NCBI GenBank assembly: GCA_020025955.1
Contig: JAHHRF010000001.1
Coordinates: forward strand, 1 to 64,000
From: Sutterella sp.
GTDB lineage: Bacteria; Pseudomonadota; Gammaproteobacteria; Burkholderiales; Burkholderiaceae_F
Direction: 5' to 3'
Length of the DNA stretch: 64,000 nucleotides
Shown: in pieces, positions 52,653 to 62,445 of the stretch
Position numbering within the stretch: position 1 is the first letter of the stretch
How the letters are laid out: the number at the start of each line of letters is the position of its first letter
Made by a program: the position numbers and the translations under genes
Notes under the pieces: model-generated
Told to the model about the DNA's origin: nothing
What the model saw: only the letters and a program-made list of their open reading frames with translations
Database searches by the model: none

Positions 52653-55600
52653 TTAGTTTTCCTCTTTGTTCTTGACGAGGTCGATGTCGATACCCAGCGA
52701 CCGGATTTCCTTAACCAACACATTGAAGGACTCGGGCATGCCGGCTTCAATCTTGTGGTCACCCTTGACGATGTTTTCGTAGACCTTCGTACGACCAGCG
52801 ACGTCGTCGGACTTAACCGTCAACATTTCCTGGAGCACGTAGGACGCACCGTATGCTTCGAGAGCCCACACTTCCATTTCACCGAAACGCTGGCCACCGA
52901 ACTGAGCCTTACCGCCCAACGGCTGCTGCGTAACGAGGGAGTACGGACCCGTGGAACGCGCATGCATCTTGTCGTCAACCAAATGGTGGAGCTTCAAGTA
53001 GTGCATGAAGCCAACCGTAACGGGACGTTCAAACGCTTCACCCGTACGGCCGTCGAACAACTTCGCCTGGGTCTTCGCCGGGTTGAGTTCGAGGCGCTTG
53101 GCTTCTGCGTCCGGGAAGGCCAAATCGAGCATCATGCGGATCTGTTCTTCCGTGGCACCGTCGAAGACCGGGGTCGCAAACGGCATACCGTTCTTCAAGT
53201 TCTTGGCCAAGGTCATCAATTCGTCATCGGTGAGACTGTCGATATCTTCGGTCTTACCGGTGCGGTTATAGACTTCGTTCAAGAAACCGCGGATCTGGTT
53301 CACCTGTTCGGTCTTGAGCATTTCTTCAATGCGCCAGCCGAGACCCTTAGCAGCCCAACCCAAGTGAACTTCGAGCACCTGCCCAATGTTCATACGGGAC
53401 GGCACGCCCAACGGGTTCAAGACGATGTCAGCAGGACGACCGTCGGTCATGTACGGCATATCTTCGATCGGGCAGATCTTGGAGACCACACCCTTGTTAC
53501 CGTGACGACCGGCCATCTTGTCACCCGGCTGGAGACGACGACGTTCCGCAATGTAGACCTTCACCATCTTCATGACGCCCGGCGGCAATTCGTCACCGCG
53601 GGTCATCTTGTCGACCTTGTTCTGGTACTTCTTGTGGTTTTCTTCGCGCGTCTGCTCAATGGCCTTGCGGGTGAGCTCAATGGTGTTCTGAGCGTCTTCG
53701 CTTTCCATGCGCAATTCGAAGAGCTGGTAGTCACCCAAGCCTTCCAAGACGGAAGCCGTGAGCTTCTTACCGGGCTGGACGCCTTCCGGACCACCGGCGA
53801 CGACCTGACCGACCAACTGACGACGTAAACGATCAAAGGCGTCACGTTCCACAATGCGCAACTGGTCACCCAAGTCGCGGTTGTAGCGCTGGAGCGCCGT
53901 GTCGATAATGCTCTGAGCACGGGCATCACGTTCCACGCCATCACGCGTGAAGACCTGAACGTCAATGACGGTACCGGTCATGCCAGAGGGCACACGAAGG
54001 CTCGTATCCTTGACGTCAGAAGCCTTTTCACCGAAGATGACGCGCAGAAGCTTTTCTTCCGGCGTCAACTGGCTTTCGCCCTTCGGGGTCACCTTACCGA
54101 CGAGCACGTCACCGGCCTTGACTTCAGCACCAATCTGAACGATACCGCACTGGTCCAAACGACCGAGCTGGCTTTCAGAGAGGTTGGAGATGTCACGGGT
54201 GATTTCTTCAGGCCCGAGCTTGGTGTCACGAGCGTTACAGCTCAATTCTTCGATATGGATCGACGTGTAGCGGTCATCGGCCACAACGCGTTCAGAGATC
54301 AACACCGAGTCTTCGTAGTTGTAGCCGTTCCAAGGCATAAAGGCGATGAGCATGTTCTGACCCAACGCGAGTTCGCCCATGTCGGTCGAAGCGCCGTCAG
54401 CCAGCACGTCACCCTTGGCCACGATGTCACCCTTCATCACGATCGGACGCTGGTTGATGTTCGTGGACTGGTTGGAACGCGTGAACTTCTGAAGCGTGTA
54501 GATATCCACACCGGTTTCACCGGCCACGCTTTCTTCGTCGTTAACACGAATCACGACACGGTTGGCGTCAACGTAGTCGACGATACCGCCACGACGCGCC
54601 TGAACGGTGGTCTTGGAGTCAACCGCAACCGTACGTTCAACACCCGTACCCACGACCGGCTTTTCCGGACGCAAGCAAGGCACACCCTGACGCTGCATGT
54701 TCGAACCCATCAAAGCACGGTTCGCGTCATCGTGTTCCAAGAACGGAATCAAGGCGGCAGCACAAGACACGATCTGGGACGGTGCCACGTCCATGTACTG
54801 GATACGTTCGGGGCTGGCCAACACGAATTCACCGTTATCACGCGCGGAGACGAGTTCCTGCGTCAAGCGGCCGTTATCGTCCATTTCGGCGTTAGCCTGG
54901 GCGATGATGTAGCGACCTTCTTCGATAGCGGAGAGGTAGTGAATTTCCTGGCTAGCGACGCCATTTTCCACCTTACGGTAAGGCGTCTCAAGGAAGCCGT
55001 ACTCGTTTAAGCGGGCGTACAAAGCCAAGGAGTTAATCAAACCAATGTTCGGACCTTCAGGCGTTTCAATCGGGCAAACACGACCGTAGTGAGTCGGATG
55101 CACGTCACGCACTTCGAAGCCGGCACGTTCACGGGTCAAACCACCCGGCCCTAAAGCGGAGATACGACGCTTATGCGTGATTTCCGACAAGGGGTTGGTC
55201 TGGTCCATAAACTGGGAGAGCTGGCTGGAGCCGAAGAACTCACGGATGGCAGCGCTAATGGGCTTGGAGTTGATCAAGTCCTGCGGGGTAAGACCATCGC
55301 TTTCAGCCTGGTTCAAACGTTCACGCACGGCGCGTTCAACACGCACGAGACCGGAACGGAACTGGTTTTCAGCGAGTTCGCCCACGCAACGCACGCGACG
55401 GTTACCGAGGTGGTCAATGTCGTCCACACCGCTAACCTGGCAGGTGCGAGCCACGCCATCAGCATCGAACAATTCGGTGGCGTCCTGACCGTTGCGAAGC
55501 GCAACGAGCACGGCCATCGTGTCGACGATGTCTTCGTTCGTCAAGGTCATGGAACCGGTGGGTTCAGCACGGCCAAAACGGGCGTTAACCTTCATGCGGC

Positions 55601-56819
55601 CCACGCGCGAGAGATCGTACGTTTCGGCATCAAAGAACAAACGGTTAAAGAGCGACTCAACGGCGTCTTCCGTGGGGGGCTCACCCGGGCGCATCATGCG
55701 ATAGATCGCCACGCGAGCGGCCAACTGGTCGGGCGTGTCGTCTAAGCGGAGCGTCTGCGAGATGTAGTTACCATGGTCGAGCTCATTGGTGAAGAGCGTT
55801 TCAAACGTCTTCACGCCCGCGGCACGCAAGGCGGCCAACACGTCAGCGGTGATTTCGTCGTTGCAGTTAGCAATGACTTCACCGTCTTCGTTGGCGTAGG
55901 TCTTGGCGAGCACGCGACCCAAGAGGTAATCGTCAGGCACGTTGATGCTCGTGACATTGGCCTTACCCAAGTCACGGATGTGCTTAGCCGTCATACGCTT
56001 GTCGGCGGGCACAATCACGGTGCCGTCGGCAGCGGTAACGGGGAAGCTTAAGGTCTGACCCTTTAAGCGTTCGGCGATCACGGGGAGCTGGGCGCCCATG
56101 GCAGATAATTCGAACTGATCGAACTTGAAGAAGCGAGCAAGAATCTGCTCAGGCGTCATGCCGATAGCCTTCAAGAGGATCGTGCCGGGCATCTTACGAC
56201 GACGGTCAACGCGGAAGTACAAGATGTCCTTCGCATCGAATTCGAAGTCGAGCCAAGAGCCACGGTAAGGAATCACACGAGCGGAGAAGAGCAACTTCCC
56301 GGAGGAGTGGGTCTTACCCTTGTCGTGTTCGAAGAAAATACCAGGCGAACGGTGCAACTGACTCACGATAACGCGTTCAGTACCGTTGATGATGAAGGAG
56401 CCCTTTTCCGTCATCAAGGGGATTTCACCCATGTAGACGTCATTCTGACGGATTTCTTTAACCGTCTCGGGCTTGTCGGCGTCGCGATCGAAGATCTGTA
56501 ACTGGATCTTGGCACGCACGCGCGAGCAATAGGTCAACCCGCGCAGCTGGCATTCGGCCACGTCGAATTCGGGAGCTTCAAGAAGATACTCAACGAAGTT
56601 CAAACGGGCATAACCGTTGTTGCTGTTGATGGGGAAGATGGAAGTAAAGGCCGCCTGCAAACCGTATTCATTGTTACGGGCTTTAGGGGCAACGTCAACC
56701 TGCAAGAATTCTTCGTAAGAACGAAGCTGAGTATCAAGCAGGGAAGGCACTTCAAGGACGCTCGGGCGAGAGGCAAAGCTCTTGCGGATGCGCTTCTTTT
56801 CAGTGAACGAGTACGACAT
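52653..56819 (-). CDS. rpoB: RNA polymerase beta subunit
   Basis: Catalytic subunit. 1388 residues from the ATG at 56819, which has GGAG six bases upstream. The rifampicin pocket SSQLSQFMDQTNPLSEITHK and RRISALGPGG keeps the Asp, His and Ser that are changed in resistant strains, so a sensitive enzyme is expected. The frame is open to 56837. 285 bases after rplL. Confidence 0.98.
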   Translation of the reverse strand: MSYSFTEKKRIRKSFASRPSVLEVPSLLDTQLRSYEEFLQVDVAPKARNNEYGLQAAFTSIFPINSNNGYARLNFVEYLLEAPEFDVAECQLRGLTYCSRVRAKIQLQIFDRDADKPETVKEIRQNDVYMGEIPLMTEKGSFIINGTERVIVSQLHRSPGIFFEHDKGKTHSSGKLLFSARVIPYRGSWLDFEFDAKDILYFRVDRRRKMPGTILLKAIGMTPEQILARFFKFDQFELSAMGAQLPVIAERLKGQTLSFPVTAADGTVIVPADKRMTAKHIRDLGKANVTSINVPDDYLLGRVLAKTYANEDGEVIANCNDEITADVLAALRAAGVKTFETLFTNELDHGNYISQTLRLDDTPDQLAARVAIYRMMRPGEPPTEDAVESLFNRLFFDAETYDLSRVGRMKVNARFGRAEPTGSMTLTNEDIVDTMAVLVALRNGQDATELFDADGVARTCQVSGVDDIDHLGNRRVRCVGELAENQFRSGLVRVERAVRERLNQAESDGLTPQDLINSKPISAAIREFFGSSQLSQFMDQTNPLSEITHKRRISALGPGGLTRERAGFEVRDVHPTHYGRVCPIETPEGPNIGLINSLALYARLNEYGFLETPYRKVENGVASQEIHYLSAIEEGRYIIAQANAEMDDNGRLTQELVSARDNGEFVLASPERIQYMDVAPSQIVSCAAALIPFLEHDDANRALMGSNMQRQGVPCLRPEKPVVGTGVERTVAVDSKTTVQARRGGIVDYVDANRVVIRVNDEESVAGETGVDIYTLQKFTRSNQSTNINQRPIVMKGDIVAKGDVLADGASTDMGELALGQNMLIAFMPWNGYNYEDSVLISERVVADDRYTSIHIEELSCNARDTKLGPEEITRDISNLSESQLGRLDQCGIVQIGAEVKAGDVLVGKVTPKGESQLTPEEKLLRVIFGEKASDVKDTSLRVPSGMTGTVIDVQVFTRDGVERDARAQSIIDTALQRYNRDLGDQLRIVERDAFDRLRRQLVGQVVAGGPEGVQPGKKLTASVLEGLGDYQLFELRMESEDAQNTIELTRKAIEQTREENHKKYQNKVDKMTRGDELPPGVMKMVKVYIAERRRLQPGDKMAGRHGNKGVVSKICPIEDMPYMTDGRPADIVLNPLGVPSRMNIGQVLEVHLGWAAKGLGWRIEEMLKTEQVNQIRGFLNEVYNRTGKTEDIDSLTDDELMTLAKNLKNGMPFATPVFDGATEEQIRMMLDLAFPDAEAKRLELNPAKTQAKLFDGRTGEAFERPVTVGFMHYLKLHHLVDDKMHARSTGPYSLVTQQPLGGKAQFGGQRFGEMEVWALEAYGASYVLQEMLTVKSDDVAGRTKVYENIVKGDHKIEAGMPESFNVLVKEIRSLGIDIDLVKNKEEN

Positions 56820-56981
56820 GGACACTCCGTTCGACACTAGGGATGAGCCAACTGATGTCCGGGTTACGCTTCGTATATTGACGCCAAAAACCGCACAGAC
56901 AATGAGGCACTCGCCCCAGCCTGTACGGCAGAGATCAATGGTAGAAAGTTTTTATGTAAGCCCGTTCATCAATGAGAAAGA

Positions 56982-57029
56982 TTTTGAACTGAATTCTCAA
57001 AAATCGTGTCTTGTGAACCCAGTTCAAAA
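56982..57029. repeat. Inverted repeat TTTTGAACTG / CAGTTCAAAA before rpoB
   Basis: Two perfect 10-base arms (56982-56991 and 57020-57029) enclose 28 bases. They lie in the rplL-rpoB gap right after the attenuator-like hairpin. They could form an RNA stem (a processing site, for example for RNase III) or bind a protein. Confidence 0.6.
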
Positions 57030-57050
57030 TCCCTCCTAAGCGGAGGGATT
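57027..57050 (-). terminator. Attenuator-like hairpin between rplL and rpoB
   Basis: On the minus strand AATCCCTCC / GGAGGGATTTT with loop GCTTA. In E. coli a partial terminator in the same gap lowers rpoBC transcription relative to ribosomal genes. Confidence 0.65.
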
Positions 57051-57051
57051 A

Positions 57052-57088
57052 AAGAGCTGCAACTTTCATTATGAAGGTTACAGCTCTT
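57052..57088 (-). other. Hairpin just after rplL
   Basis: AAGAGCTGTAAC / GTTGCAGCTCTT with loop region CTTCATAATGAAA, 16 bases after the rplL stop. It precedes the attenuator and may protect or process the upstream mRNA. Confidence 0.55.
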
Positions 57089-57104
57089 ACTTTTCAAGTA
57101 AAAA

Positions 57105-57482
57105 TTACTTGAGAACGACCTTAGCGCCGGCTTCTTCGAGCTTCTTGGCGGCAGCTTCGGCGTCAGCCTTAGCGAGGCCTTCCTTGACAGCCTTGGGAGC
57201 GCCTTCAACGAGGTCCTTGGCTTCCTTGAGGCCGAGACCGGTCATTTCGCGAACGACCTTGATCACAGCGATCTTGTTGGAACCAGCGGATTCGAGAACG
57301 ACGTCGAATTCAGACTTTTCTTCAGCGGCAGCGCCACCAGCGGCAGCGGGAGCAGCCACAGCCACAGCAGCGGCAGCAGCGGAAACGCCGAACTTGTCTT
57401 CCATCATCGTGATGAGTTCGGAGATTTCGAGAACGGTCTTGGAAGCGATAGCTTCGAGGATTTCTTCATTGGTAAGGGCCAT
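57105..57482 (-). CDS. rplL: 50S ribosomal protein L7/L12
   Basis: Stalk protein that recruits translation GTPases. 125 residues; N-terminal dimer domain, Ala-rich hinge (AAAAAVAVAAPAAAGGAAA) and C-terminal domain with EMTGLGLKEAKDLVEGAPK. Confidence 0.98.
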   Translation of the reverse strand: MALTNEEILEAIASKTVLEISELITMMEDKFGVSAAAAAVAVAAPAAAGGAAAEEKSEFDVVLESAGSNKIAVIKVVREMTGLGLKEAKDLVEGAPKAVKEGLAKADAEAAAKKLEEAGAKVVLK

Positions 57483-57525
57483 TTTATGACTCCAGATTTA
57501 CGTAGTGTTAAATAAAAAAGTTTGA

Positions 57526-58056
57526 TCAGGCAGCAGCCTGTTCCTTGGCATCGCGCACGGCAGCCACGGTACGCACGAAGCGGGCCGGGACTTCGTTGAT
57601 GGTACGAACAAACTTGGCAACAGGTTCGTTCATCGTAGCCATCAACTTGGCAAGGAGTTCTTCACGGCTCGGCATCGAGGCGAGGTTCTTAACAGCAGCT
57701 TCGTCCATGACGAAGTTGGCCATTGCACCACCCTTGATAACGAGCTTGTCGTTTTCCTTGGCGAAGTTGGCAAGCACCTTGGCAGCAGCAACCGGGTCGG
57801 CGGAGAAGCCGTAGACGAGCGGACCAACTAACTGGTCAGCAATCCCGGCAAACTCCGTGCCTTCCACAGCACGGCGAACCAACGTGTTCTTGACAACACG
57901 CAACGTCACGTTGTTGGCACGCGCCTGCGCACGCAACTTCGTAACAGCCTCAACGCTCAGCCCACGGTATTCGGCGATGACAATTGCGGAAGAGTCGGCC
58001 ACGATGGCAGAAACTTCTTCAATGACAGCAGCCTTATCTTGACGATTAAGACCCAT
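57526..58056 (-). CDS. rplJ: 50S ribosomal protein L10
   Basis: Stalk base that holds the L7/L12 dimers. 176 residues, MGLNRQDKAAVIEEV start and C-terminal helix for L7/L12. GTGGAG precedes the ATG. The gene has an unusually long leader after rplA, probably the site of L10 autoregulation. Confidence 0.98.
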   Translation of the reverse strand: MGLNRQDKAAVIEEVSAIVADSSAIVIAEYRGLSVEAVTKLRAQARANNVTLRVVKNTLVRRAVEGTEFAGIADQLVGPLVYGFSADPVAAAKVLANFAKENDKLVIKGGAMANFVMDEAAVKNLASMPSREELLAKLMATMNEPVAKFVRTINEVPARFVRTVAAVRDAKEQAAA

Positions 58057-58534
58057 GGTCTGGCTCCACTCAGAGGTGTCTTCTTAACGAGGACACCGGT
58101 TCAAAATAACCGGCATACTTCTGAGAGTTTTGGCGCATTCATTTCGTCTCGCAAAAACGAGCTCGATTGAAACACAACGCAATCTCTCTTCGGTTTACCG
58201 TCTACGTTGGATATCTTATTGAAGCTTTGCACCTGAGCGAAAGCCACCAGTGTGTAAAGCGAGTAAGACGATTAAGAGTTAGGGGAAAGACCCTTCGATA
58301 AGCTTTCGTTGTGAAGGTACTTTGTCTAACTGTCCAACGGTCTTTGACAGCAGCGATACCAGCACCGAAGTACGGCATCGCTACCCAAAGCCCTTGAGGC
58401 CTCACGACCTCAGAACGAAAAGAAAAGCTCTTTTCGTGGATATTCACGAAACCGAGGTTTCATGATCGTGACCCAGAGAGGTGACTCACTGGGTCACAAG
58501 GACTATCCCGTCCTTTAATTCGATTAAGCTTCGA
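58057..58534 (-). promoter_or_regulatory. Long structured rplJ leader (L10 leader)
   Basis: 478 bases between rplA and rplJ without a gene. In transcription order: a GTGACCCAG/CTGGGTCAC hairpin (58465-58495), an AGCGATGCC/GGTATCGCT hairpin with TTCG loop (58351-58382), and near 58191-58210 CAACGTAGACGG followed by TAAACCG, which resembles the L10-binding core of L10 leaders. Autoregulation by L10-L7/L12 is expected from E. coli. Confidence 0.5.
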
Positions 58535-59230
58535 TTAGGCTTCGATGGAAGCAGCGTCAACGCGGACACCGATACCCATCGTGGAGCTGACGGAAACCTT
58601 ACGAACGTACTGACCCTTGGAGGAAGCAGGCTTGAGCTTCTGCAACTGATCCAAGAGAGCAGCGAGGTTCTTCTGGAGACGTTCAGCTTCGAAAGAAGCA
58701 CGACCGATCGGGGCGTGGATGATACCAGCCTTGTCAGCACGGAACTGAACCTGACCAGCCTTAGCGTTCTTAACAGCTTCAGCAACGTTCGGGGTGACCG
58801 TGCCAACCTTCGGGTTCGGCATCAAGCCACGCGGGCCGAGGATCTGACCGAGCTGACCCACAACGCGCATCGCATCCGGGGAAGCGATCACGACGTCGAA
58901 GTCGAGCTGACCGGCCTTAACCTGAGCAGCGAGGTCGTCGAAACCAACGACATCAGCACCAGCTTCGCGAGCTTCGTCAGCCTTGGCACCCTGCGTGAAC
59001 ACAGCCACGCGGACGGACTTACCCGTACCTTCGGGCATCACAACGGCGCCACGAACAGCCTGGTCAGACTTACGGGGGTCAATGCCGAGCTGAACAGCCA
59101 CGTCGACGGATTCGTCGAACTTGGCGTTAGCCGTTTCCTTGATCAAGTTCAACGCGTCGATAGCAGCGTAGATCTTGTTAGCTTCTGCCTTTTCGGAGAT
59201 AGCCTTCATGCGCTTCGTAAGCTTAGCCAT
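58535..59230 (-). CDS. rplA: 50S ribosomal protein L1
   Basis: Mobile L1 stalk protein at the exit site, and the repressor of the L11 operon in E. coli. 231 residues; the signature around LGPRGLMPNPKVGTVTPNV is present. Its start overlaps the rplK stop. Confidence 0.98.
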   Translation of the reverse strand: MAKLTKRMKAISEKAEANKIYAAIDALNLIKETANAKFDESVDVAVQLGIDPRKSDQAVRGAVVMPEGTGKSVRVAVFTQGAKADEAREAGADVVGFDDLAAQVKAGQLDFDVVIASPDAMRVVGQLGQILGPRGLMPNPKVGTVTPNVAEAVKNAKAGQVQFRADKAGIIHAPIGRASFEAERLQKNLAALLDQLQKLKPASSKGQYVRKVSVSSTMGIGVRVDAASIEA

Positions 59231-59661
59231 TACAGACCCTCCACAATGATGCCCATGGAACGAGCAGAACCAGCGATCGTGCGAACAGCAGCTTCGAGGT
59301 CAGCAGCCGTAAGGTCGGGCTGCTTCGTCTTAGCGATTTCTTCAGCCTGAGCAAGGGTGATCTTGCCAACCTTGTCGGTATGCGGACGGGCAGAGCCCTT
59401 CTGAACCTTGGCAGCCTTCTTGATCAAGATGGAGGCCGGAGGGGTCTTCATCACGAACGTGAAGGACTTGTCTGCGAAAGCGGTGATCACGACAGGAATC
59501 GGGAGACCGGCTTCCATGCCCTGCGTCTTGGCGTTGAACGCCTTGCAGAATTCCATGATGTTAAGGCCACGCTGACCGAGAGCGGGACCAATGGGGGGCG
59601 AGGGATTAGCCTTACCAGCCGGCACTTGCAGCTTGATAAAGCCAACAATCTTCTTGGCCAT
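59230..59661 (-). CDS. rplK: 50S ribosomal protein L11
   Basis: Part of the factor-binding centre and needed for RelA activation. 143 residues; N-terminal ANPSPPIGPALGQRGLNIME and the C-terminal RNA-binding domain. Confidence 0.98.
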   Translation of the reverse strand: MAKKIVGFIKLQVPAGKANPSPPIGPALGQRGLNIMEFCKAFNAKTQGMEAGLPIPVVITAFADKSFTFVMKTPPASILIKKAAKVQKGSARPHTDKVGKITLAQAEEIAKTKQPDLTAADLEAAVRTIAGSARSMGIIVEGL

Positions 59662-59737
59662 TTAAAAACTTCCTTATGGGTACAGACGTCAACGAAGTCG
59701 TTGACTCCCCACGGTTAGGTTGTCGAGAAAAGAACGC

Positions 59738-59766
59738 ACTATATCAATAAAAAATAGTGCTTGCAA
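59738..59766 (-). promoter_or_regulatory. Promoter of rplKAJL
   Basis: On the minus strand TTGCAA (59766-59761), 17-base spacer, TATAGT (59743-59738). It lies between nusG and rplK, as the L11 promoter does in E. coli. Confidence 0.7.
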
Positions 59767-59786
59767 CTCGAAAAGCTGAAAAATTT

Positions 59787-60323
59787 TTACAGCTTTTCCA
59801 CGTCGATGAAGTCGAGGTCCACCAACGTATCGCGACCGAAAATGGAAACAAAAACCTGCAAACGGTTCTTGTCATAGTCGACCGCTTCAACACGACCGTT
59901 GAAGTCCTTGAACGCGCCATTCTTGACACGGATGACTTCGCCGACCGTAAATTCGATCTTGGGACGGGGCTTTTCGGTGCCCTGACCCATGAGGCTCTGA
60001 ATGTTGGCCACTTCCGCTTCGCTCAAGACGACGGGGTTGTTGTTGCCAAGGAATTCAATCACACGCGGGGTGGAGTTCACCAAATGCCACGTGGCGTCAT
60101 TCATCGTCATTTCGATGAAGACATAGCCCGGGTACATGCGGCGTTCGCTGGTGTAGCGGCGGCCGTTACGTAATTCCTGGATGCGTTCCACCGGCAAAAG
60201 CACTTCGCCGAACATGTCACGCAATTCCGAACGAGCGATACGCTCTTCGAGTGCCTTCTTGACACTCTTTTCCATCGAGGAGTAGACGTGGATCGTATAC
60301 CACTTCATTTGATTTTCACTCAT
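59787..60323 (-). CDS. nusG: Transcription termination/antitermination protein NusG
   Basis: Binds the polymerase clamp and couples it to Rho or to S10. 178 residues, NGN domain with KWYTIHVYSSMEKSVKKAL, and KOW domain VGEVIRVKNGAFKDFNGRVE near the end. AGGAGTG lies 6 bases upstream. 13 bases after secE. Confidence 0.98.
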   Translation of the reverse strand: MSENQMKWYTIHVYSSMEKSVKKALEERIARSELRDMFGEVLLPVERIQELRNGRRYTSERRMYPGYVFIEMTMNDATWHLVNSTPRVIEFLGNNNPVVLSEAEVANIQSLMGQGTEKPRPKIEFTVGEVIRVKNGAFKDFNGRVEAVDYDKNRLQVFVSIFGRDTLVDLDFIDVEKL

Positions 60324-60336
60324 CGCACCACTCCTA

Positions 60337-60717
60337 TTAGAAATTCAGACGAAGAAGGAAGTCGTACAAGCCCCATTCGATGATTCGGTCAATGAGGAAA
60401 AGGAAGAGCGCCATGATGAAGACGAATACCATCACGATACCCGTCGTATTGAGCGTTTCCTTACGGGTGGGCCACACCACACGGCGCAACTCATCCCAGG
60501 ATTGACCGGCATAAGCGATCAAACGCTTACCCGAGGGGCTGAACCAAGCGACCAAGGCGCCCAAGCCGATACCGCCAGCTAAAACAGCTAAACGGAGACC
60601 GATAGCCAAGTCCGTGAGCAAGGAAAAACCGAGCACGCCGGCCACGGCCAAAATCACACCCAACGAAACCAACAACGTGTCGGTCTTGCTGGTTACGGTT
60701 TCAACGTTATGGTTCAT
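60337..60717 (-). CDS. secE: Preprotein translocase subunit SecE
   Basis: Clamps SecY. 126 residues with three membrane helices, the form found in E. coli, and the conserved WDELRRVVWPTRKE before the last helix. First gene of secE-nusG; its 217-base upstream region follows the tRNA-Trp terminator and has no other gene. Confidence 0.97.
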   Translation of the reverse strand: MNHNVETVTSKTDTLLVSLGVILAVAGVLGFSLLTDLAIGLRLAVLAGGIGLGALVAWFSPSGKRLIAYAGQSWDELRRVVWPTRKETLNTTGIVMVFVFIMALFLFLIDRIIEWGLYDFLLRLNF

Positions 60718-60935
60718 GTTTATTAGGCAATGTTACTCAGCGGTCAGCACGAATGCTCGCGAGAGGACTTGCCACCTCCATACCTTATTTGTTTAAGCAG
60801 CGTACTCCTGTGAAGCGAAACCCCCACAGAGCACAGAAACTATTTATTTTATACGGCAATCCTGCCCTTCGCACGGATTCGCTGAGACTTTTAATCGTAA
60901 GCGCTCGGAATTTCCACACGAACTAAGACAGAAAA

Positions 60936-60965
60936 AGCCAAGTTGTGAACGCTCACAACTTGGCT
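60936..60965 (-). terminator. Terminator of the tRNA-tuf-tRNA unit
   Basis: On the minus strand AGCCAAGTTGTGA / TCACAACTTGGCT with loop GCGT, then TTTTC. It lies 10 bases after tRNA-Trp, so secE-nusG is a separate unit. Confidence 0.85.
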
Positions 60966-60974
60966 TCCATATTC

Positions 60975-61050
60975 TGGCAGGGGCAGAAGGAATCGAACCC
61001 TCAACCTACGGTTTTGGAGACCGTCGCTCTGCCAATTGAGCTATACCCCT
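60975..61050 (-). tRNA. tRNA-Trp (CCA)
   Basis: 76 bases: acceptor AGGGGTA/TGCCCCT, anticodon loop CTCCAAA with anticodon CCA, T loop TTCGATT, encoded CCA. Between tuf and secE as in many proteobacteria. Confidence 0.96.
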
Positions 61051-61096
61051 GTCTTTTTGAACGGCTGCGGTTTAAGGCAACCGTTCAGAGCAATCA

Positions 61097-62287
61097 TTAT
61101 TCAATGACCGAGGCAACGACGCCGGCGCCAACAGTGTGACCGCCTTCACGGATAGCGAAGCGGAGACCCTGTTCCATAGCGATCGGAGCGATCAACGTGA
61201 CGACCATCTGAATGTTGTCGCCAGGCATGACCATTTCGACGCCTTCCGGCAATTCGATCGTACCCGTCACGTCCGTCGTACGGAAGTAGAACTGGGGACG
61301 ATAGCCCTTGAAGAACGGGGTATGACGACCACCTTCTTCCTTCGTGAGGACGTAAACTTCGCCCTTGAAGTGGGTATGCGGGGTGATGGAACCCGGCTTG
61401 GCAAGAACCTGACCGCGTTCAACGTCTTCACGCTTCGTGCCGCGCAAGAGGATACCGACGTTATCGCCAGCTTCACCCTGATCGAGCAACTTACGGAACA
61501 TTTCAACGCCCGTGCAGGTCGTCTTCGTCGTCGGCTTGATACCAACGATTTCGATTTCGTCACCAACCTTAACGAGACCGCGTTCAACACGACCCGTCAC
61601 AACCGTACCACGGCCGGAGATGGAGAACACGTCTTCGATCGGCATCAAGAACGGCTGGTCAACAGCACGTTCCGGCGTGGGGATGTAGCTGTCAAGCACG
61701 TCGCCCAAAGCGAGGATGGCCGGTTCGCCGATGGGGCTCTTGTCGCCTTCGAGAGCGAGCTTAGCGGAACCCTTGATGATCGGGAGATCGTCACCGGGGA
61801 AGTCGTAGTTGCTCAACAAGTCGCGAACTTCCATTTCGACGAGTTCGAGAAGTTCTTCGTCGTCGACCATGTCGCACTTGTTAAGGAACACGATGATGTA
61901 AGGAACACCCACCTGGCGAGCCAAGAGGATGTGTTCACGCGTCTGGGGCATGGGGCCGTCAGCAGCGGAGCACACGAGGATAGCGCCGTCCATCTGGGCA
62001 GCACCGGTAATCATGTTCTTAACGTAGTCAGCGTGACCCGGGCAGTCAACGTGAGCGTAGTGGCGGGTAGCCGTTTCGTACTCAACGTGAGCCGTGTTAA
62101 TCGTAATACCACGAGCCTTTTCTTCAGGAGCCGCGTCGATCTGATCGTAGCCCTTAGCTTCACCGCCGAAGTGGCTGGAGAGAATCGTCGTGATAGCAGC
62201 AGTCAACGTCGTCTTACCGTGGTCGACGTGACCGATGGTGCCCACGTTAACGTGGGGCTTGGTTCGTTCAAACTTACCCTTGGCCAT
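61097..62287 (-). CDS. tuf: Elongation factor Tu, tRNA-linked copy
   Basis: Second EF-Tu gene, protein identical (396 residues) to the str-operon copy. I could see nucleotide differences only near the two ends: one near the start codon and three near the stop. It is co-transcribed with tRNA-Tyr, tRNA-Gly and tRNA-Thr upstream and tRNA-Trp downstream. Confidence 0.98.
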   Translation of the reverse strand: MAKGKFERTKPHVNVGTIGHVDHGKTTLTAAITTILSSHFGGEAKGYDQIDAAPEEKARGITINTAHVEYETATRHYAHVDCPGHADYVKNMITGAAQMDGAILVCSAADGPMPQTREHILLARQVGVPYIIVFLNKCDMVDDEELLELVEMEVRDLLSNYDFPGDDLPIIKGSAKLALEGDKSPIGEPAILALGDVLDSYIPTPERAVDQPFLMPIEDVFSISGRGTVVTGRVERGLVKVGDEIEIVGIKPTTKTTCTGVEMFRKLLDQGEAGDNVGILLRGTKREDVERGQVLAKPGSITPHTHFKGEVYVLTKEEGGRHTPFFKGYRPQFYFRTTDVTGTIELPEGVEMVMPGDNIQMVVTLIAPIAMEQGLRFAIREGGHTVGAGVVASVIE

Positions 62288-62362
62288 TTGTGGCTCCTGA
62301 ACAATTAACCAGCCTATGGGAAATAGAGCTGGCTATACATTAGAAATAGGGAGAAAAATTAG

Positions 62363-62437
<75 letters not shown>

Positions 62438-62445
62438 ACGCTTCA

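Noticed and set aside
52308..53828. 506-codon open frame opposite rpoB and rpoC
   Set aside because: It spans the junction of two essential genes on the other strand and has no domain or ribosome site.
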